From assembly GCF_900177405.1 (NCBI RefSeq), contig NZ_LT840185.1:1293501-1357500 (forward strand): a stretch of 64,000 nucleotides of DNA, read 5' to 3'. Below are positions 9,593 to 19,300 of this stretch, in pieces (position 1 is the stretch's first letter; each line of letters begins with the position of its first letter). This stretch comes from Allosphingosinicella indica (GTDB taxonomy: Bacteria > Pseudomonadota > Alphaproteobacteria > Sphingomonadales > Sphingomonadaceae). The notes under the pieces are model-generated. The model was given only the letters and a program-made list of their open reading frames with translations, was not told the origin of the DNA and made no database searches. Made by a program: the position numbers and the translations under genes.

Positions 9593-10619
9593 TGCCAACC
9601 CCGTCCCCGATCGCCTGCGCCGCCTGATCGAGACCTCCGGCCCGATCACCGTCGCCCAATATATGGCGGAGGCGAACGCGCATTATTACGGCAGCCGCGA
9701 TCCGCTCGGCGCGGCGGGCGATTTCACGACCGCGCCCGAGATCAGCCAGATGTTCGGCGAGATGATCGGCCTGTCGCTCGCCGACGCCGCGCGCCGGGCC
9801 GGTGCGGACAAGGCGGCCTATGTCGAACTCGGCCCCGGCCGCGGCACGCTCGCCGCGGATGCGCTCCGGGTGATGCAGCGCGGCGGGCTCTCCCCCGACG
9901 TCCATTTTATCGAGACGAGCGCCGCGCTCCGCCAGGCGCAGCAGCAGCGTGTGCCGATGGCGGTCTGGCACGACGATGCCGCGAGCCTGCCCGACAATGC
10001 GCCGCTGCTCGTCGTCGCCAACGAATTCTTCGATGCGCTTCCCGTCCACCAGATCGTCGCGGACGAAGGCGGCTGGCGCGAGGCGCGCGTCGATGTCGCG
10101 GACGGAGGCTTCCGCCGCGTCGCCGGTCGCCCTGTTCCCGGCGACATCCCCGCGGCACCGGCGGGGACGATTCGCGAGACCTCGCCTGCCTCGGTGGCGG
10201 TGATGCAGGAGATCGCGGGCCGCATCGCGCGGCAGGGCGGCATCGCCCTCGTTGTCGATTACGGCCACATCGCAAGCGCGGTGGGCGACACGCTCCAGGC
10301 GGTCTCGCGCCACGCTTATGCCGATCCCTGGGTGGATCCGGGCGCGCGCGATCTCACCGCGCATGTCGATTTCGAGGCGCTGGGCGATGCCGCCCGCGGC
10401 GCCGGCGCGCGCGTGCTCGGCCCGCGGACGCAGGGCGAATGGCTGCTCGCGCTCGGCATCGACGTCCGCGCCACCCAGCTCGCCAAGTCGCACCCGGCGC
10501 GGAACGACGAGATGAACGCCGCGCTCCGCCGCCTCGTCCACGCCGACGAGATGGGCAGCTTGTTCAAGGCGATGGCGGTCGTCGCGCCCGACTGGCCCGA
10601 TCCCGCCGGCTTCGCGTGA
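9585..10619 (+). CDS. SAM-dependent methyltransferase, MidA/NDUFAF7 family
   Basis: A 344-residue class I SAM-dependent methyltransferase of the MidA (DUF185) family. The mitochondrial relative NDUFAF7 methylates an arginine of a complex I subunit; the bacterial substrate is inferred at best. Visible are [20 protein letters not shown], the SAM-binding [27 protein letters not shown] and VVDYGH. The only start that keeps the conserved N-terminus is TTG 9585, inside the last codons of lgt; the ATG at 9593 is out of frame. The stop overlaps the next GTG. Co-occurrence with pgeF and lgt is a familiar alphaproteobacterial arrangement. Confidence 0.9.
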   Translation: MPDANPVPDRLRRLIETSGPITVAQYMAEANAHYYGSRDPLGAAGDFTTAPEISQMFGEMIGLSLADAARRAGADKAAYVELGPGRGTLAADALRVMQRGGLSPDVHFIETSAALRQAQQQRVPMAVWHDDAASLPDNAPLLVVANEFFDALPVHQIVADEGGWREARVDVADGGFRRVAGRPVPGDIPAAPAGTIRETSPASVAVMQEIAGRIARQGGIALVVDYGHIASAVGDTLQAVSRHAYADPWVDPGARDLTAHVDFEALGDAARGAGARVLGPRTQGEWLLALGIDVRATQLAKSHPARNDEMNAALRRLVHADEMGSLFKAMAVVAPDWPDPAGFA

Positions 10620-11128
10620 GCGGCATCACCTATCGCGATGCGAGCCCGGCGGACGCTGCCGCGCTCGCAGTGCTTGCCCGCCGCACCTTCACCGATACGT
10701 TCGGGCATCTCTACACGCCCGAGAATCTCGCCGCCTTCCTCGCCAGCCACACCGACGAAGCGTGGACAGCGCTGCTCGCCGATCCGGCGCGCCACATCCA
10801 TGTCGCCGAGGTGGACGGGGAATTGGCCGGCTATATCAGCGTCGGCCCGCCGACCTTGCCGATCGTGCCCGATGGTAGGCCGATCGAACTTCGCCAGCTC
10901 TACGTGCTGAAGCCCTGGCAGGGCGAGGGTGTCGCCGCGCACCTGATGGACTGGGCGATCGCCAGGGGCCGCGCGCTCGGCGCCGACGCCATGTATCTCT
11001 CGGTGTTCGTCGACAACGCCCGCGCGCGCCGCTTCTACGATCGCTACGGCTTCACCTTCGTCCAGACCTACGCCTTCATGGTCGGCACCCATGCCGACGA
11101 GGATCATATCCTGAGGCTGGCGTTGTGA
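10616..11128 (+). CDS. GNAT-family N-acetyltransferase (first of a tandem pair)
   Basis: A 170-residue acetyl-CoA-dependent N-acetyltransferase. The GNAT fold is visible as beta strands around ITYRDASPADAAAL, the acetyl-CoA pyrophosphate-binding loop KPWQGEGVAAHLMDWA (Q-x-x-G-x-A type) and the C-terminal NARARRFYDRYGF. Translation probably begins at GTG 10616, which overlaps the stop of the preceding methyltransferase (GTGA). The stop in turn overlaps the GTG of a second, clearly related GNAT gene. The natural substrate, small molecule or protein, cannot be told from sequence. Confidence 0.88.
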   Translation: MSGITYRDASPADAAALAVLARRTFTDTFGHLYTPENLAAFLASHTDEAWTALLADPARHIHVAEVDGELAGYISVGPPTLPIVPDGRPIELRQLYVLKPWQGEGVAAHLMDWAIARGRALGADAMYLSVFVDNARARRFYDRYGFTFVQTYAFMVGTHADEDHILRLAL

Positions 11129-11643
11129 CGGTGCGTTTCCGCGATGCTGTCGCGGCGGACGGGCCGGCGCTCGCCGCGGTGGGGCGGCGCTGCTTCGACG
11201 AGACCTTCGGCCCGCATTTCGACCCGGCGGACATGGCGGCGCACCTCGACGAGAGCTTCGGCCCGGATGGCCTCCTCGCCGATCTCGCCCGCCCCGATTG
11301 CCGCATCCGCATCGCCGAAGAGGAGGGCGCGATCGCCGCCTATCTGAAGCTGATGCCGATGAGCCTCCCGGTCGATCACGCGCCCGGCGCGCTCGAGATC
11401 AAGCAGCTTTACGTGCTGGAACCGTGGCAGGGCGCCGGTGTCGCGCAGGCGCTGATGGACTGGGCGGTCGCTACCGCGCGCGCGGACGGTGCGCCCGCGC
11501 TTTACCTCAGCGTCTGGGAGGAAGGGCACCGCGCCCGCGCCTTCTACCGGCGGCACGGCTTCGTCGCGGCCGGCCATGCGCCATTCCGCCTCGGCAGCCA
11601 CGTCTGCGATGATCCGGTGCTCAAGCTGGACCTCGCGGCATGA
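11125..11643 (+). CDS. GNAT-family N-acetyltransferase (second of a tandem pair)
   Basis: A 172-residue N-acetyltransferase with the same layout as the gene before it: RDAVAADGPALAAVGRRCF aligns with the first copy's N-terminus, EPWQGAGVAQALMDWAVA forms the acetyl-CoA loop, and HRARAFYRRHGF is the last conserved block. The GTG at 11125 overlaps the upstream stop (GTGA) and its own stop overlaps the ATG of pgeF (ATGA). The two copies have clearly diverged, so this is an old tandem duplication, possibly with different substrates. Confidence 0.87.
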   Translation: MTVRFRDAVAADGPALAAVGRRCFDETFGPHFDPADMAAHLDESFGPDGLLADLARPDCRIRIAEEEGAIAAYLKLMPMSLPVDHAPGALEIKQLYVLEPWQGAGVAQALMDWAVATARADGAPALYLSVWEEGHRARAFYRRHGFVAAGHAPFRLGSHVCDDPVLKLDLAA

Positions 11644-12416
11644 GCGTCGAGGTGATCCGCGCGCCCTTGCTCGACGGCGTGGCGCACGGCTTCCTCGGCC
11701 GCCGCGGCGGCGTGTCGGAAGGCGTGTGCGCGGGCCTCAACGTCGGCCTCGGCTCCGCCGACGACCGCGCCGCGATCGCCGAGAACCGGCGCCGCGCCGT
11801 GGATGCGGTCGCCCCCGGCGCGCGGCTCGCCACAGTGCATCAGGTCCATTCGCCCGATGTGGTGACGGTCGCGCTGCCCTGGCCGGATGATGCGCGCCCG
11901 CATGCCGATGCCATGGTCACCGACCGGCCCGGCGTTGCGCTCGGCATCCTCACCGCCGATTGCGCGCCCGCATTGTTCGCCGATGCCGAGGCGGGCGTGG
12001 TCGGCGCGGCGCACGCCGGCTGGCGCGGCGCGTTCGGCGGCGTGCTGGCGGCGACCGTGGATGCGATGGAAGCGCTCGGCGCCGACCGCGCGCGCATCCG
12101 CGCAGCGGTCGGCCCGTGCATCGCCCGCCGCTCCTACGAAGTGGACGATGCCTTCCTCCGCCGTTTCGCCGCGGCGGATGCTGAGAACGAGCGCTTCTTC
12201 TCGCCCGCGCGTGAAGGCCATCACCGTTTCGATCTCGAAGGCTATGCGCTCGCCCGTCTCGCCGCCGCCGGCCTCACCCGCATCGCCGCGCTCGGCCTCG
12301 ACACCTATGCCGACGCCGACCGTTTCTACAGCTTCCGCCGCGCCACCCACCGCGGCGAAGCGGATTACGGCCGCCAGATTTCGATCGTGGCGCTGCAGAC
12401 ATCCCCCTCCCCTTGA
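11640..12416 (+). CDS. pgeF: Peptidoglycan editing factor PgeF / YfiH-family copper-zinc-dependent oxidoreductase
   Basis: A 258-residue protein of the YfiH/laccase-domain family; E. coli PgeF keeps the correct amino acid in peptidoglycan stems, and mammalian FAMIN relatives are purine enzymes. The metal site is visible as His in ATVHQVHSPDV, Cys in LTADCAPALF and His in GAAHAGWRGAFGG, followed by the conserved VGPCIARRSYEVD. The ATG overlaps the upstream GNAT stop by 4 bases, the last link of the coupled run from lgt. The final residues (SPSP) and the TGA at 12414 lie inside a palindromic repeat, so the C-terminus is repeat-derived. Confidence 0.9.
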   Translation: MSVEVIRAPLLDGVAHGFLGRRGGVSEGVCAGLNVGLGSADDRAAIAENRRRAVDAVAPGARLATVHQVHSPDVVTVALPWPDDARPHADAMVTDRPGVALGILTADCAPALFADAEAGVVGAAHAGWRGAFGGVLAATVDAMEALGADRARIRAAVGPCIARRSYEVDDAFLRRFAAADAENERFFSPAREGHHRFDLEGYALARLAAAGLTRIAALGLDTYADADRFYSFRRATHRGEADYGRQISIVALQTSPSP

Positions 12417-12512
12417 TGGGGAGGGGTTAGGGGTGGGGTGGCGTCTCCGGGGTAGGCACGGGCCGTTCCACCGCCACCCCCACCCAACCCTCCCCCATCG
12501 AGGGGAGGGGCT
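12403..12512. repeat. C/G-rich palindromic repeat, family 4 copy B
   Basis: The left end CCCCCTCCCCTTGATGGGGA and the right end CCTCCCCCATCGAGGGGAGG are each hairpins and are inverted relative to one another around a ~50-base centre. The element includes the stop codon of pgeF and ends 15 bases before the GST start. Confidence 0.75.
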
Positions 12513-12526
12513 AAAAGGAGTCGCCG

Positions 12527-13159
12527 ATGACCTACCGCCTCTATGGTGCGCCCGGCTGGGGATCGACGTTGGCCGAGGCCGCGCTTGCCTGGGCCGGCGA
12601 AAAGTTCGAATTCGTCAACGTGGAAGGGTTCGATCAGCCCGGCCCAGCGCGCGAAACGCTGCTCAAGGTCAATCCGCTCGCCCGGGTGCCCGCGCTGGAG
12701 ATGCCGGACGGCGGCACGCTCACCGAAAGCGCCGCTATCACCCTCCATCTCGCCGATGCCCATCCCGGGGCCGGCCTCGCCCCCGCGGCGGACGACCCCT
12801 TGCGCGCGCCCTTCCTCAATCGCCTCATGTGGCTCGTCTCGGCGGTCTACCCGACCTTCACCTATCGCGATTACCCCGAGCGCTGGGCGCCCGACGCGAA
12901 GGCGCAATTGGTCGAGCGGGTCGATGCCTTCCGCCAGTCGCTCTGGCAACAATTCGAGGGGGAGCTTGGCGACGGGCCGTTCGTGCTCGGCGAGACCGCT
13001 TCGGCGCTGGACGCCTATGTCGCGATCATGACGCACTGGTATCCGCGCCGCGACTGGTTCCGTGCACACTGCCCGAAGCTCCATGCCATCGCGCTGCGGG
13101 CCGAGGCGCTGCCGCAGCTTGCGCCGGTGATGGCGCGCAACTTTCCCGACGCAGCTTAA
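12527..13159 (+). CDS. Glutathione S-transferase family protein
   Basis: A 210-residue protein with the two-domain GST fold. The N-terminal thioredoxin-like half has YRLYGAPGWGSTLAEAALAW and the glutathione-recognising VPALEMPDGGTLTESAAI with cis-proline and Ser. A helical domain follows, containing LGETASALDAYVAIMTHWY. The substrate is unknown; conjugation of electrophiles or peroxide reduction is the family expectation. ATG 12527 has AAAAGGAG at good spacing. The gene follows a palindromic repeat and converges on a small membrane-protein gene with a 4-base overlap. Confidence 0.85.
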   Translation: MTYRLYGAPGWGSTLAEAALAWAGEKFEFVNVEGFDQPGPARETLLKVNPLARVPALEMPDGGTLTESAAITLHLADAHPGAGLAPAADDPLRAPFLNRLMWLVSAVYPTFTYRDYPERWAPDAKAQLVERVDAFRQSLWQQFEGELGDGPFVLGETASALDAYVAIMTHWYPRRDWFRAHCPKLHAIALRAEALPQLAPVMARNFPDAA

Positions 13160-13536
13160 TCGACGCGTGAATTGACCGCGGGCGGATCGCTCGCCGGGAA
13201 GCTCTCGTCGAGCGCTTCGTCGGTGCGGCTCCACTTTGCGGGCGGATCGCGCATCTCCTCGGGCCCCGCGCCGCGCGCTGCACCGGAGTGACCGACCGGC
13301 CCCGGCGGGCGATTGTTGGCAAGCGCGGCGGCCGGCTGATCGGCGTCGCGCTGCTCGTCATATTTTCGCTTGGCGAACCACGCGCCGCCGGCAAGCGCAG
13401 CCACTGCGCCGACCCCCGCCGCGGCCCATCCCGCGACGTTCCACTTGCTCCGCGCCGCCGCATTTGCGCCCGTCTTCGTGCTGCCGCCGCTCGCGCGCTT
13501 CGTCGTCCGCCGCTTCGCCGTGCCTGTTTCCGCCAT
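13156..13536 (-). CDS. Small membrane protein with C-terminal DESFPASDPPA motif
   Basis: A 126-residue protein of unknown function. It has a basic N-terminal 30 residues (AKRRTTKRASGGSTK), one hydrophobic segment around residues 33-53 (WNVAGWAAAGVGAVAALAGG), a charged linker, and a C-terminal DEALDESFPASDPPAVNSRVD. The DESFPASDPP motif recurs at the ends of many short alphaproteobacterial proteins, so it is probably a conserved interaction tag. The basic head is presumably cytoplasmic. The stop overlaps the convergent GST gene by 4 bases. Confidence 0.7.
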   Translation of the reverse strand: MAETGTAKRRTTKRASGGSTKTGANAAARSKWNVAGWAAAGVGAVAALAGGAWFAKRKYDEQRDADQPAAALANNRPPGPVGHSGAARGAGPEEMRDPPAKWSRTDEALDESFPASDPPAVNSRVD

Positions 13537-13654
13537 CTCGTGCCTCCTCGTTTCGGCTGTGCAACCCCGCGCGGCCTTGCCCGGTTCCGCGAACGCTTTG
13601 GAACCACGGACGATCTGCGCTAGTTGCGGCGGTGAAAGGGGTCACGACCGTCGC

Positions 13655-14155
13655 ATGTCGCATACTGAAACGCTGTCCCCCGTCGTCGATGAGGAGCTGG
13701 AAGCGGCGACGCACCGGCTGCTGGTCAAGGCGTGCGACCGCGATCTGATGCTGGCGACGGCGGAGAGCTGCACCGGCGGGATGCTCGCCTCGCTGCTCAC
13801 CGACGTGCAGGGCGTTGCCCATGCCTTCGATCGCGGCTTCGTCAGCTATTCAAACGAAGCCAAGACCGCCATGCTCGGCGTCCCAGCCGATCTCATCGAA
13901 GCGGAGGGCGCGGTGTCCGAGGCGGTGGCGGTTGCGATGGCCGAGGGCGCGCTGGGCCGTTCGCGCGCGAACATCGCGCTTGCCGTCACTGGCTTCGCGG
14001 ATTCGGGCGACGAGCCGGGCCTCGTCCATTTCGCCTGCGCGCGCGAGGGGCGGCGCACCGCGACGCGGGTGGAGCGCTTCGGCCCGATCGGCCGTGGCCG
14101 GACGCGGATCGCGGCGATGCGCGTCGCGATCGAGATGATGACGGAGATGCTGTGA
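13655..14155 (+). CDS. CinA-family nicotinamide-nucleotide amidohydrolase
   Basis: A 166-residue stand-alone CinA C-terminal domain, which hydrolyses NMN to nicotinate mononucleotide in pyridine-nucleotide recycling. The family segments TAESCTGGMLASLLTDV near residue 40, GFVSYSNEAKTAMLGVP and ANIALAVTGFADSGDEPG are all present. The stop overlaps the GTG of nadE by 3 bases, placing NMN deamidation and NAD synthesis in one transcript, a consistent salvage module. The frame opens earlier (13370), but MSHTET at 13655 is the first sensible start. Confidence 0.88.
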   Translation: MSHTETLSPVVDEELEAATHRLLVKACDRDLMLATAESCTGGMLASLLTDVQGVAHAFDRGFVSYSNEAKTAMLGVPADLIEAEGAVSEAVAVAMAEGALGRSRANIALAVTGFADSGDEPGLVHFACAREGRRTATRVERFGPIGRGRTRIAAMRVAIEMMTEML

Positions 14156-16194
14156 ACGCGCCCTTTGCCGCCATCCAGGCCCACGGCTTCGTCCGCGCCG
14201 CGGTCGCCACCCCTGTCGCTTCGGCGGGCGACGTGGCATTTAACGTCGACCAGACGATCGCTCTGGCGCGCGAGGGCGACGCGCGTGGCTGCGACCTCAT
14301 CGTCTTTCCCGAGCTCAACCTCTCCTCCTACGCGATCGACGATCTCCATACGCAGGAAGCGTTCCTCGATGCGGTCGAGGCGGGGATCGCGCGGCTGTGC
14401 GAGGCGACCAAGGGCCTGTCGCCCGTGCTGATGGTCGGCGCCGGGCTGCGCCGCAACGGCCGGCTCTACAATTGCGCGCTGGCGCTCCACCGCGGCCGCA
14501 TCCTCGGCGTGGTGCCCAAGATCTTCCTCCCCAATTACCGCGAATATTACGAGAAGCGCTGGTTCGTCTCGGGCCTTGGGCTCGACGGCCTGTCGATCCG
14601 CGTCGCCGGGCAGGAGGCGCCGTTCGGCGCGGACCTGCTGTTCGGCGCGGAGGGCGACGAGGATGTCACCTTCCACATCGAAATCTGCGAGGATTATTGG
14701 GCGCCGACCCCGCCCTCGACGATGGGTGCGCTCGCCGGCGCGACGATCCTCTGCAACCTTTCCGCCTCCAACATCACGATCGGCAAGGCGGATGAGCGCA
14801 AGCTGCTCTCCGCGGCGCAGAGCATGCGCTGCGCCGCCGCTTACGTCTTCTCCGCCGCGGGGCCGGGGGAGAGCACCACCGATCTCGCCTGGGACGGGCA
14901 GGGCTCGATCTTCGAGCTCGGCGAGCTGCTGTGCGAGAGCAGCCGCTTTGGCGCCGATCCCGAACTCGCGATCGCCGACATCGACGTGCAGCGGCTGCGG
15001 CAGGAGCGGCTCAGGATGCCGACATTCAACGATGCCGCCGCCGCCGCCGGCCATCCCGAGCGCCGTTTCCGCCGCATCGCCTTCGATCGCGCCAAGCCCG
15101 CCGACATCGGGTTCGAGCGGCGCATCCGCCGCTTCCCCTACGTCCCCGACCGGCCCGAGCAGCTCGATCAGGATTGCTATGAAGCGTTCAACATCCAGGT
15201 GCAGGGCCTCGCCAAGCGCTTCACCGCGACCAGCGGCAAGCATCTCGTCATCGGCGTGTCGGGCGGGCTCGATTCGACCCACGCTTTGATCGTCGCCGCC
15301 AAGGCGTGCGACTATCTCTCGCTGCCGCGCTCCACCATCCTGGGCTTCACCATGCCCGGCTTCGCGACCGGCACCGAGACCAAGGCCAACGCCTGGAAGC
15401 TGATGGATGCGCTCGGCATCGTCGGCGAGGAGATCGACATCCGCCCGGCCGCCGAACAGATGCTGAAAGACATGGGCCACCCCTATTCCAGGGGCGAGCC
15501 TGTCTACGACGTTACGTTCGAGAACGTGCAGGCGGGGCTCCGCACCGATTATCTCTTCCGCCTCGCCAACCAGCGCGGCGGCTTCGTCGTCGGCACCGGC
15601 GATCTATCGGAGCTGGCGCTCGGCTGGTGCACCTATGGCGTCGGCGATCATATGAGCCACTACGGTGTCAACGCCGGCGTGCCCAAGACGCTGATCCAGT
15701 ATCTCGTGCGTTGGGCGGTTCGCTCCAGCCAGTTCGACCGTGAAACCGATGCGGTGCTGGAGGCGATCCTCGCCACCAAGATTTCGCCCGAGCTGGTTCC
15801 CGCCGATGCGGAGGGCGCGATCCAGAGCACCGAGGATGCGATCGGCCCCTATGAGCTGCACGATTTCTTCCTCTACCATATCCTGCGCAGCGGCCAGCCG
15901 CCGTCCAAGGTCGCGTTCCTGGCGCTGCAGGCGTGGGCGGATGCCGGCCGCGGCCTGTGGCCGATCGACTATCCCGATCATCTGAAGCGCTCATACGATC
16001 TCGCGACCATCCGCAAATGGCTGGAGGTTTTCCTGAAGCGCTTCTTCGGGATGAGCCAGTTCAAGCGCTCGGCTTTGCCCAACAGCCCCAAGGTCTCGGC
16101 GGGCGGCGCGCTCAGCCCGCGCGGCGACTGGCGCGCGCCCTCGGACGGCACCGCCGGTCCCTGGCTCGACGAACTGCGTTCCGCTTTCGACTGA
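14152..16194 (+). CDS. nadE: Glutamine-dependent NAD+ synthetase
   Basis: Converts nicotinate adenine dinucleotide to NAD+ using ATP and glutamine. The 680 residues have an N-terminal nitrilase-type glutaminase domain with the Glu-Lys-Cys triad ([40 protein letters not shown]). The C-terminal synthetase domain has the PP-loop [13 protein letters not shown], and [20 protein letters not shown] follows. Length matches the M. tuberculosis type (about 680). The GTG at 14152 overlaps the cinA stop, so translation is probably coupled. No sign of truncation. Confidence 0.96.
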   Translation: MNAPFAAIQAHGFVRAAVATPVASAGDVAFNVDQTIALAREGDARGCDLIVFPELNLSSYAIDDLHTQEAFLDAVEAGIARLCEATKGLSPVLMVGAGLRRNGRLYNCALALHRGRILGVVPKIFLPNYREYYEKRWFVSGLGLDGLSIRVAGQEAPFGADLLFGAEGDEDVTFHIEICEDYWAPTPPSTMGALAGATILCNLSASNITIGKADERKLLSAAQSMRCAAAYVFSAAGPGESTTDLAWDGQGSIFELGELLCESSRFGADPELAIADIDVQRLRQERLRMPTFNDAAAAAGHPERRFRRIAFDRAKPADIGFERRIRRFPYVPDRPEQLDQDCYEAFNIQVQGLAKRFTATSGKHLVIGVSGGLDSTHALIVAAKACDYLSLPRSTILGFTMPGFATGTETKANAWKLMDALGIVGEEIDIRPAAEQMLKDMGHPYSRGEPVYDVTFENVQAGLRTDYLFRLANQRGGFVVGTGDLSELALGWCTYGVGDHMSHYGVNAGVPKTLIQYLVRWAVRSSQFDRETDAVLEAILATKISPELVPADAEGAIQSTEDAIGPYELHDFFLYHILRSGQPPSKVAFLALQAWADAGRGLWPIDYPDHLKRSYDLATIRKWLEVFLKRFFGMSQFKRSALPNSPKVSAGGALSPRGDWRAPSDGTAGPWLDELRSAFD

Positions 16195-16309
16195 CGACAC
16201 GCCCCGGTCTTTGCCGCAGCTTGCATAAACGCGCCGCGCGTTGCAGCGTGTTGCCAGCTTAACGCACCAGAGCGCCGCCGACGGCGCCGGACCTCAGGGA
16301 GCATCCGTC

Positions 16310-19300
16310 TTGACCAAGCGCATCGCCGCCATTGCCCTTCTGCTCATGTCCTCCACCGCAATCGCGCAAGGCAAGGATGCGAAGAAGTGGGACGTCATGG
16401 CGCCGCCGATGAAGACGCGGCCCGTTACCATCTCGACCGACGAGGGGACGTGGATGAACCTCGACGTCAGCCCCGACGGGCGGACGATCGCCTTCGATCT
16501 CCTGGGCGATATCTACACCATGCCGGTCACCGGCGGCCGCGCGACGCGCATCGCGGCGGGTCTCGCCTATGAGGTGCAGCCGCGTTTCTCGCCCGACGGC
16601 AGCCAGATCGCCTTCACCTCCGATCGCGGCGGCGGCGACAATATCTGGCTGATGAATGCCGACGGTTCGAACAAGCGCCAGCTCACCAAGGAAAGCTTCA
16701 CGCTGCTCAACAACCCGACGTGGAGCCCGGACGGACAAAGCATCGCCGCACGCAAGCATTTCACCACCGGCCGCTCGCTCGGCACCGGCGAGGTGTGGCT
16801 CTATCATATCGCCGGCGGAAGCGGCGTGGCGCTGGTCGAGCGGCCCAACCCGCAGCACCAGAAGGAACTCGGCGAGCCGATGTTCTCGCCCGACGGCAAG
16901 GCGATCTATTTCAGCTACGATTCGACGCCCGGCGGCGTCTTCCAATATGCGCAGAACTCGAATGCCGAGCTGTTCCGTATCGACCGCTACGACATGGAGA
17001 CCGGCGAGCGCTCGACCGTCACCGGCGGCCCGGGCGGCGCGGTCCGCCCCGCACCCTCGCCCGACGGCCGCTACCTCGCCTTCGTCCGGCGCGAACGCGC
17101 GGAATCGAAGCTTTACCTCAAGGATCTGCTCACCGGACAGGAGCGCAAGATCTACGACGATCTCGATCAGGACGTGCAGGAGACCTGGGCGGTCACCGGC
17201 GTCTATCCCAACATGGATTGGACGCCCGACAGCCGTTCGCTGGTCTTCTGGGCGGGCGGCAAGATCCGCCGCATCGACGCCGATGGCACCAACGCCTCCG
17301 AAATCCCGTTCGGCGTCAGCGACACGCGCGACGTGATCGATCCGCCGCGGCCGCTGGTCGATGCCTGGTCGCCGAGCTTCACGACGCGGATGCCGCGCTT
17401 CGCCGCGCTCTCGCCCGACGGCCGCAACGTTGTCTTCGAAAGCCTCGGCCGGCTCTACGTCAAGCCCGCCAGCGGCAATGGCGCGGCCCGCCCGCTCACC
17501 GCGCAAGACGGCGATTTCCAGCTCTTTCCGTCCTGGTCGCGCGACGGCACCCGCATCGCCTTCGTTTCGTGGAACGACGCGCGGCTCGGCGAAATCCGCA
17601 CCGTCGCGGCGGACGGCAGCGGGATGCAGACGGTGACCGCCGATCCCGGCCATTACCGCCGCCCCCGCTTTTCGCCCGACGGGCAGACGATCGTCTACGA
17701 GGCGGGCGCCGCGGGCAATCTGACGTCGGATCAGTGGAACACCGATCCGGGCGTCTTCCGCATCCCCGCCGCCGGCGGCACGCCGGTCAAGCTCGCCTCT
17801 TCCGCCGGCAATCCGCATTTCGGCGCGGCGAACGATCGCGTCTTCATGGAAGTCAGCGAGGACCGGAAGCGCAAGCTCGTCTCGACCGACTGGAGCGGCA
17901 AAGACCGCCGCGTCCACGCCGAGGGAGAGATGGTGATCGGCTATGACGTATCGCCGGGCGGTGACTACGTGGCATTCCGCGAGAATTACAATCTGTACGT
18001 CGCGCCCCTGCTCGCCGCAGGCAAGACAATCAGCCTCAGCGCCAAGGACGGCGCCACGCGCGTGTTCCGCGCCACCGGTGACGGCGGCCAATATATGCAT
18101 TGGGGCCCGGGCGGGCGCACGCTCGGCTGGTCGATGGGCCCGGTGCTCTACCAGGCCGATGCCGCCGCGCTCGTCCGCCCCGGCGAGACGGGCTACACCG
18201 CGCCGCGCACCGGCATCGCGATCGGCATATCCGCGCAGTCGGACGCGCCGCAGGGCGTCGTCGCGCTGGTCGGCGCGAAGGTCGTCAGCATGGCCGATGC
18301 GTCGGGCGGCGTGATCGAGGACGGCGTGGTCATCGTCGAGAACAACCGCATCAAGGCCGTCGGCCCGCGCGGATCGGTGGTGATCCCGGCGGGCGCGAAG
18401 ACGGTCGACGTCGCGGGCAAGACGATCATCCCCGGCATCATCGATGCGCACGCGCATGGGCCGCAGGGCGAGGACGACCTCATCCCGCAGCAGAATTGGG
18501 AGGCGCAGGCGCATCTCGCCTTCGGCGTCACCACCGTCCACGATCCGTCGAACACGTCGAGCGAGGTCTTCGGCGCGGCGGAGATGCAGCGCGCCGGCCT
18601 CATCCTCGCGCCGCGCATCTTCTCGACCGGCGAGATCGTCTACGGCGCCAAATCGCCCGGCGTCTATGCGCTGATCGACGGCTATGACGATGCGCTGGGC
18701 CACGTCCGCCGGCTGAAGGTGCAGGGCGCGCACAGCATCAAGAACTACAACCAGCCGCGCCGCGATCAGCGCCAGCAGGTCGTCGCCGCGGCGAAGGCCG
18801 AGAATATCGCCGTCGTCGCCGAAGGCGCATCGCTGTTCAGCCAGGACATCACGCTCATCCAGGACGGCAACACCACGCTGGAGCACAGCATTCCGCAGGC
18901 GGCGCTCTACAAGGACGTGCTCGATTTCTTCGGCCAGACCAAGGTCGGCTACACGCCGACGCTGGGCGTCACTTACGGCGGCCCGGGCGGCGAGCCCTAT
19001 TGGCTGCAGGAAAGCGAGGTGTGGAAGCACCCGATCCTGTCGCGCCACGTCCCGCGGCGGCTGCTCGAGGCGGAGATGGTGCGCGTGGTGAAGGCGCCGG
19101 CGGAGGATTATGCCGACACCAAGAGCGCCCGCACCGCGCGCCAGATCATGCAGCGCGGCGTGCCGACCTCGATCGGCGGCCACGGCCAGCAGCAGGGCAT
19201 CGCCGCGCACTGGGACATCTGGTCTCTGGTCAAGGGCGGCTGGACCCCGATCGAGGCGCTCGGCGCCGCGACCCGCGTCCCCGCCGCTGCGCTCGGCTTC

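Noticed and set aside
9593-9627. ATG at 9593 as start of the MidA-like methyltransferase
   Set aside because: It is in a different frame and soon ends; the conserved N-terminus is in frame with TTG 9585.
16259-19210. A 983-residue open frame on the minus strand
   Set aside because: It is the reverse complement of the PD40-amidohydrolase gene; Arg/Ala/Gly/Asp-rich with no recognisable domain. High G+C makes such shadows long.
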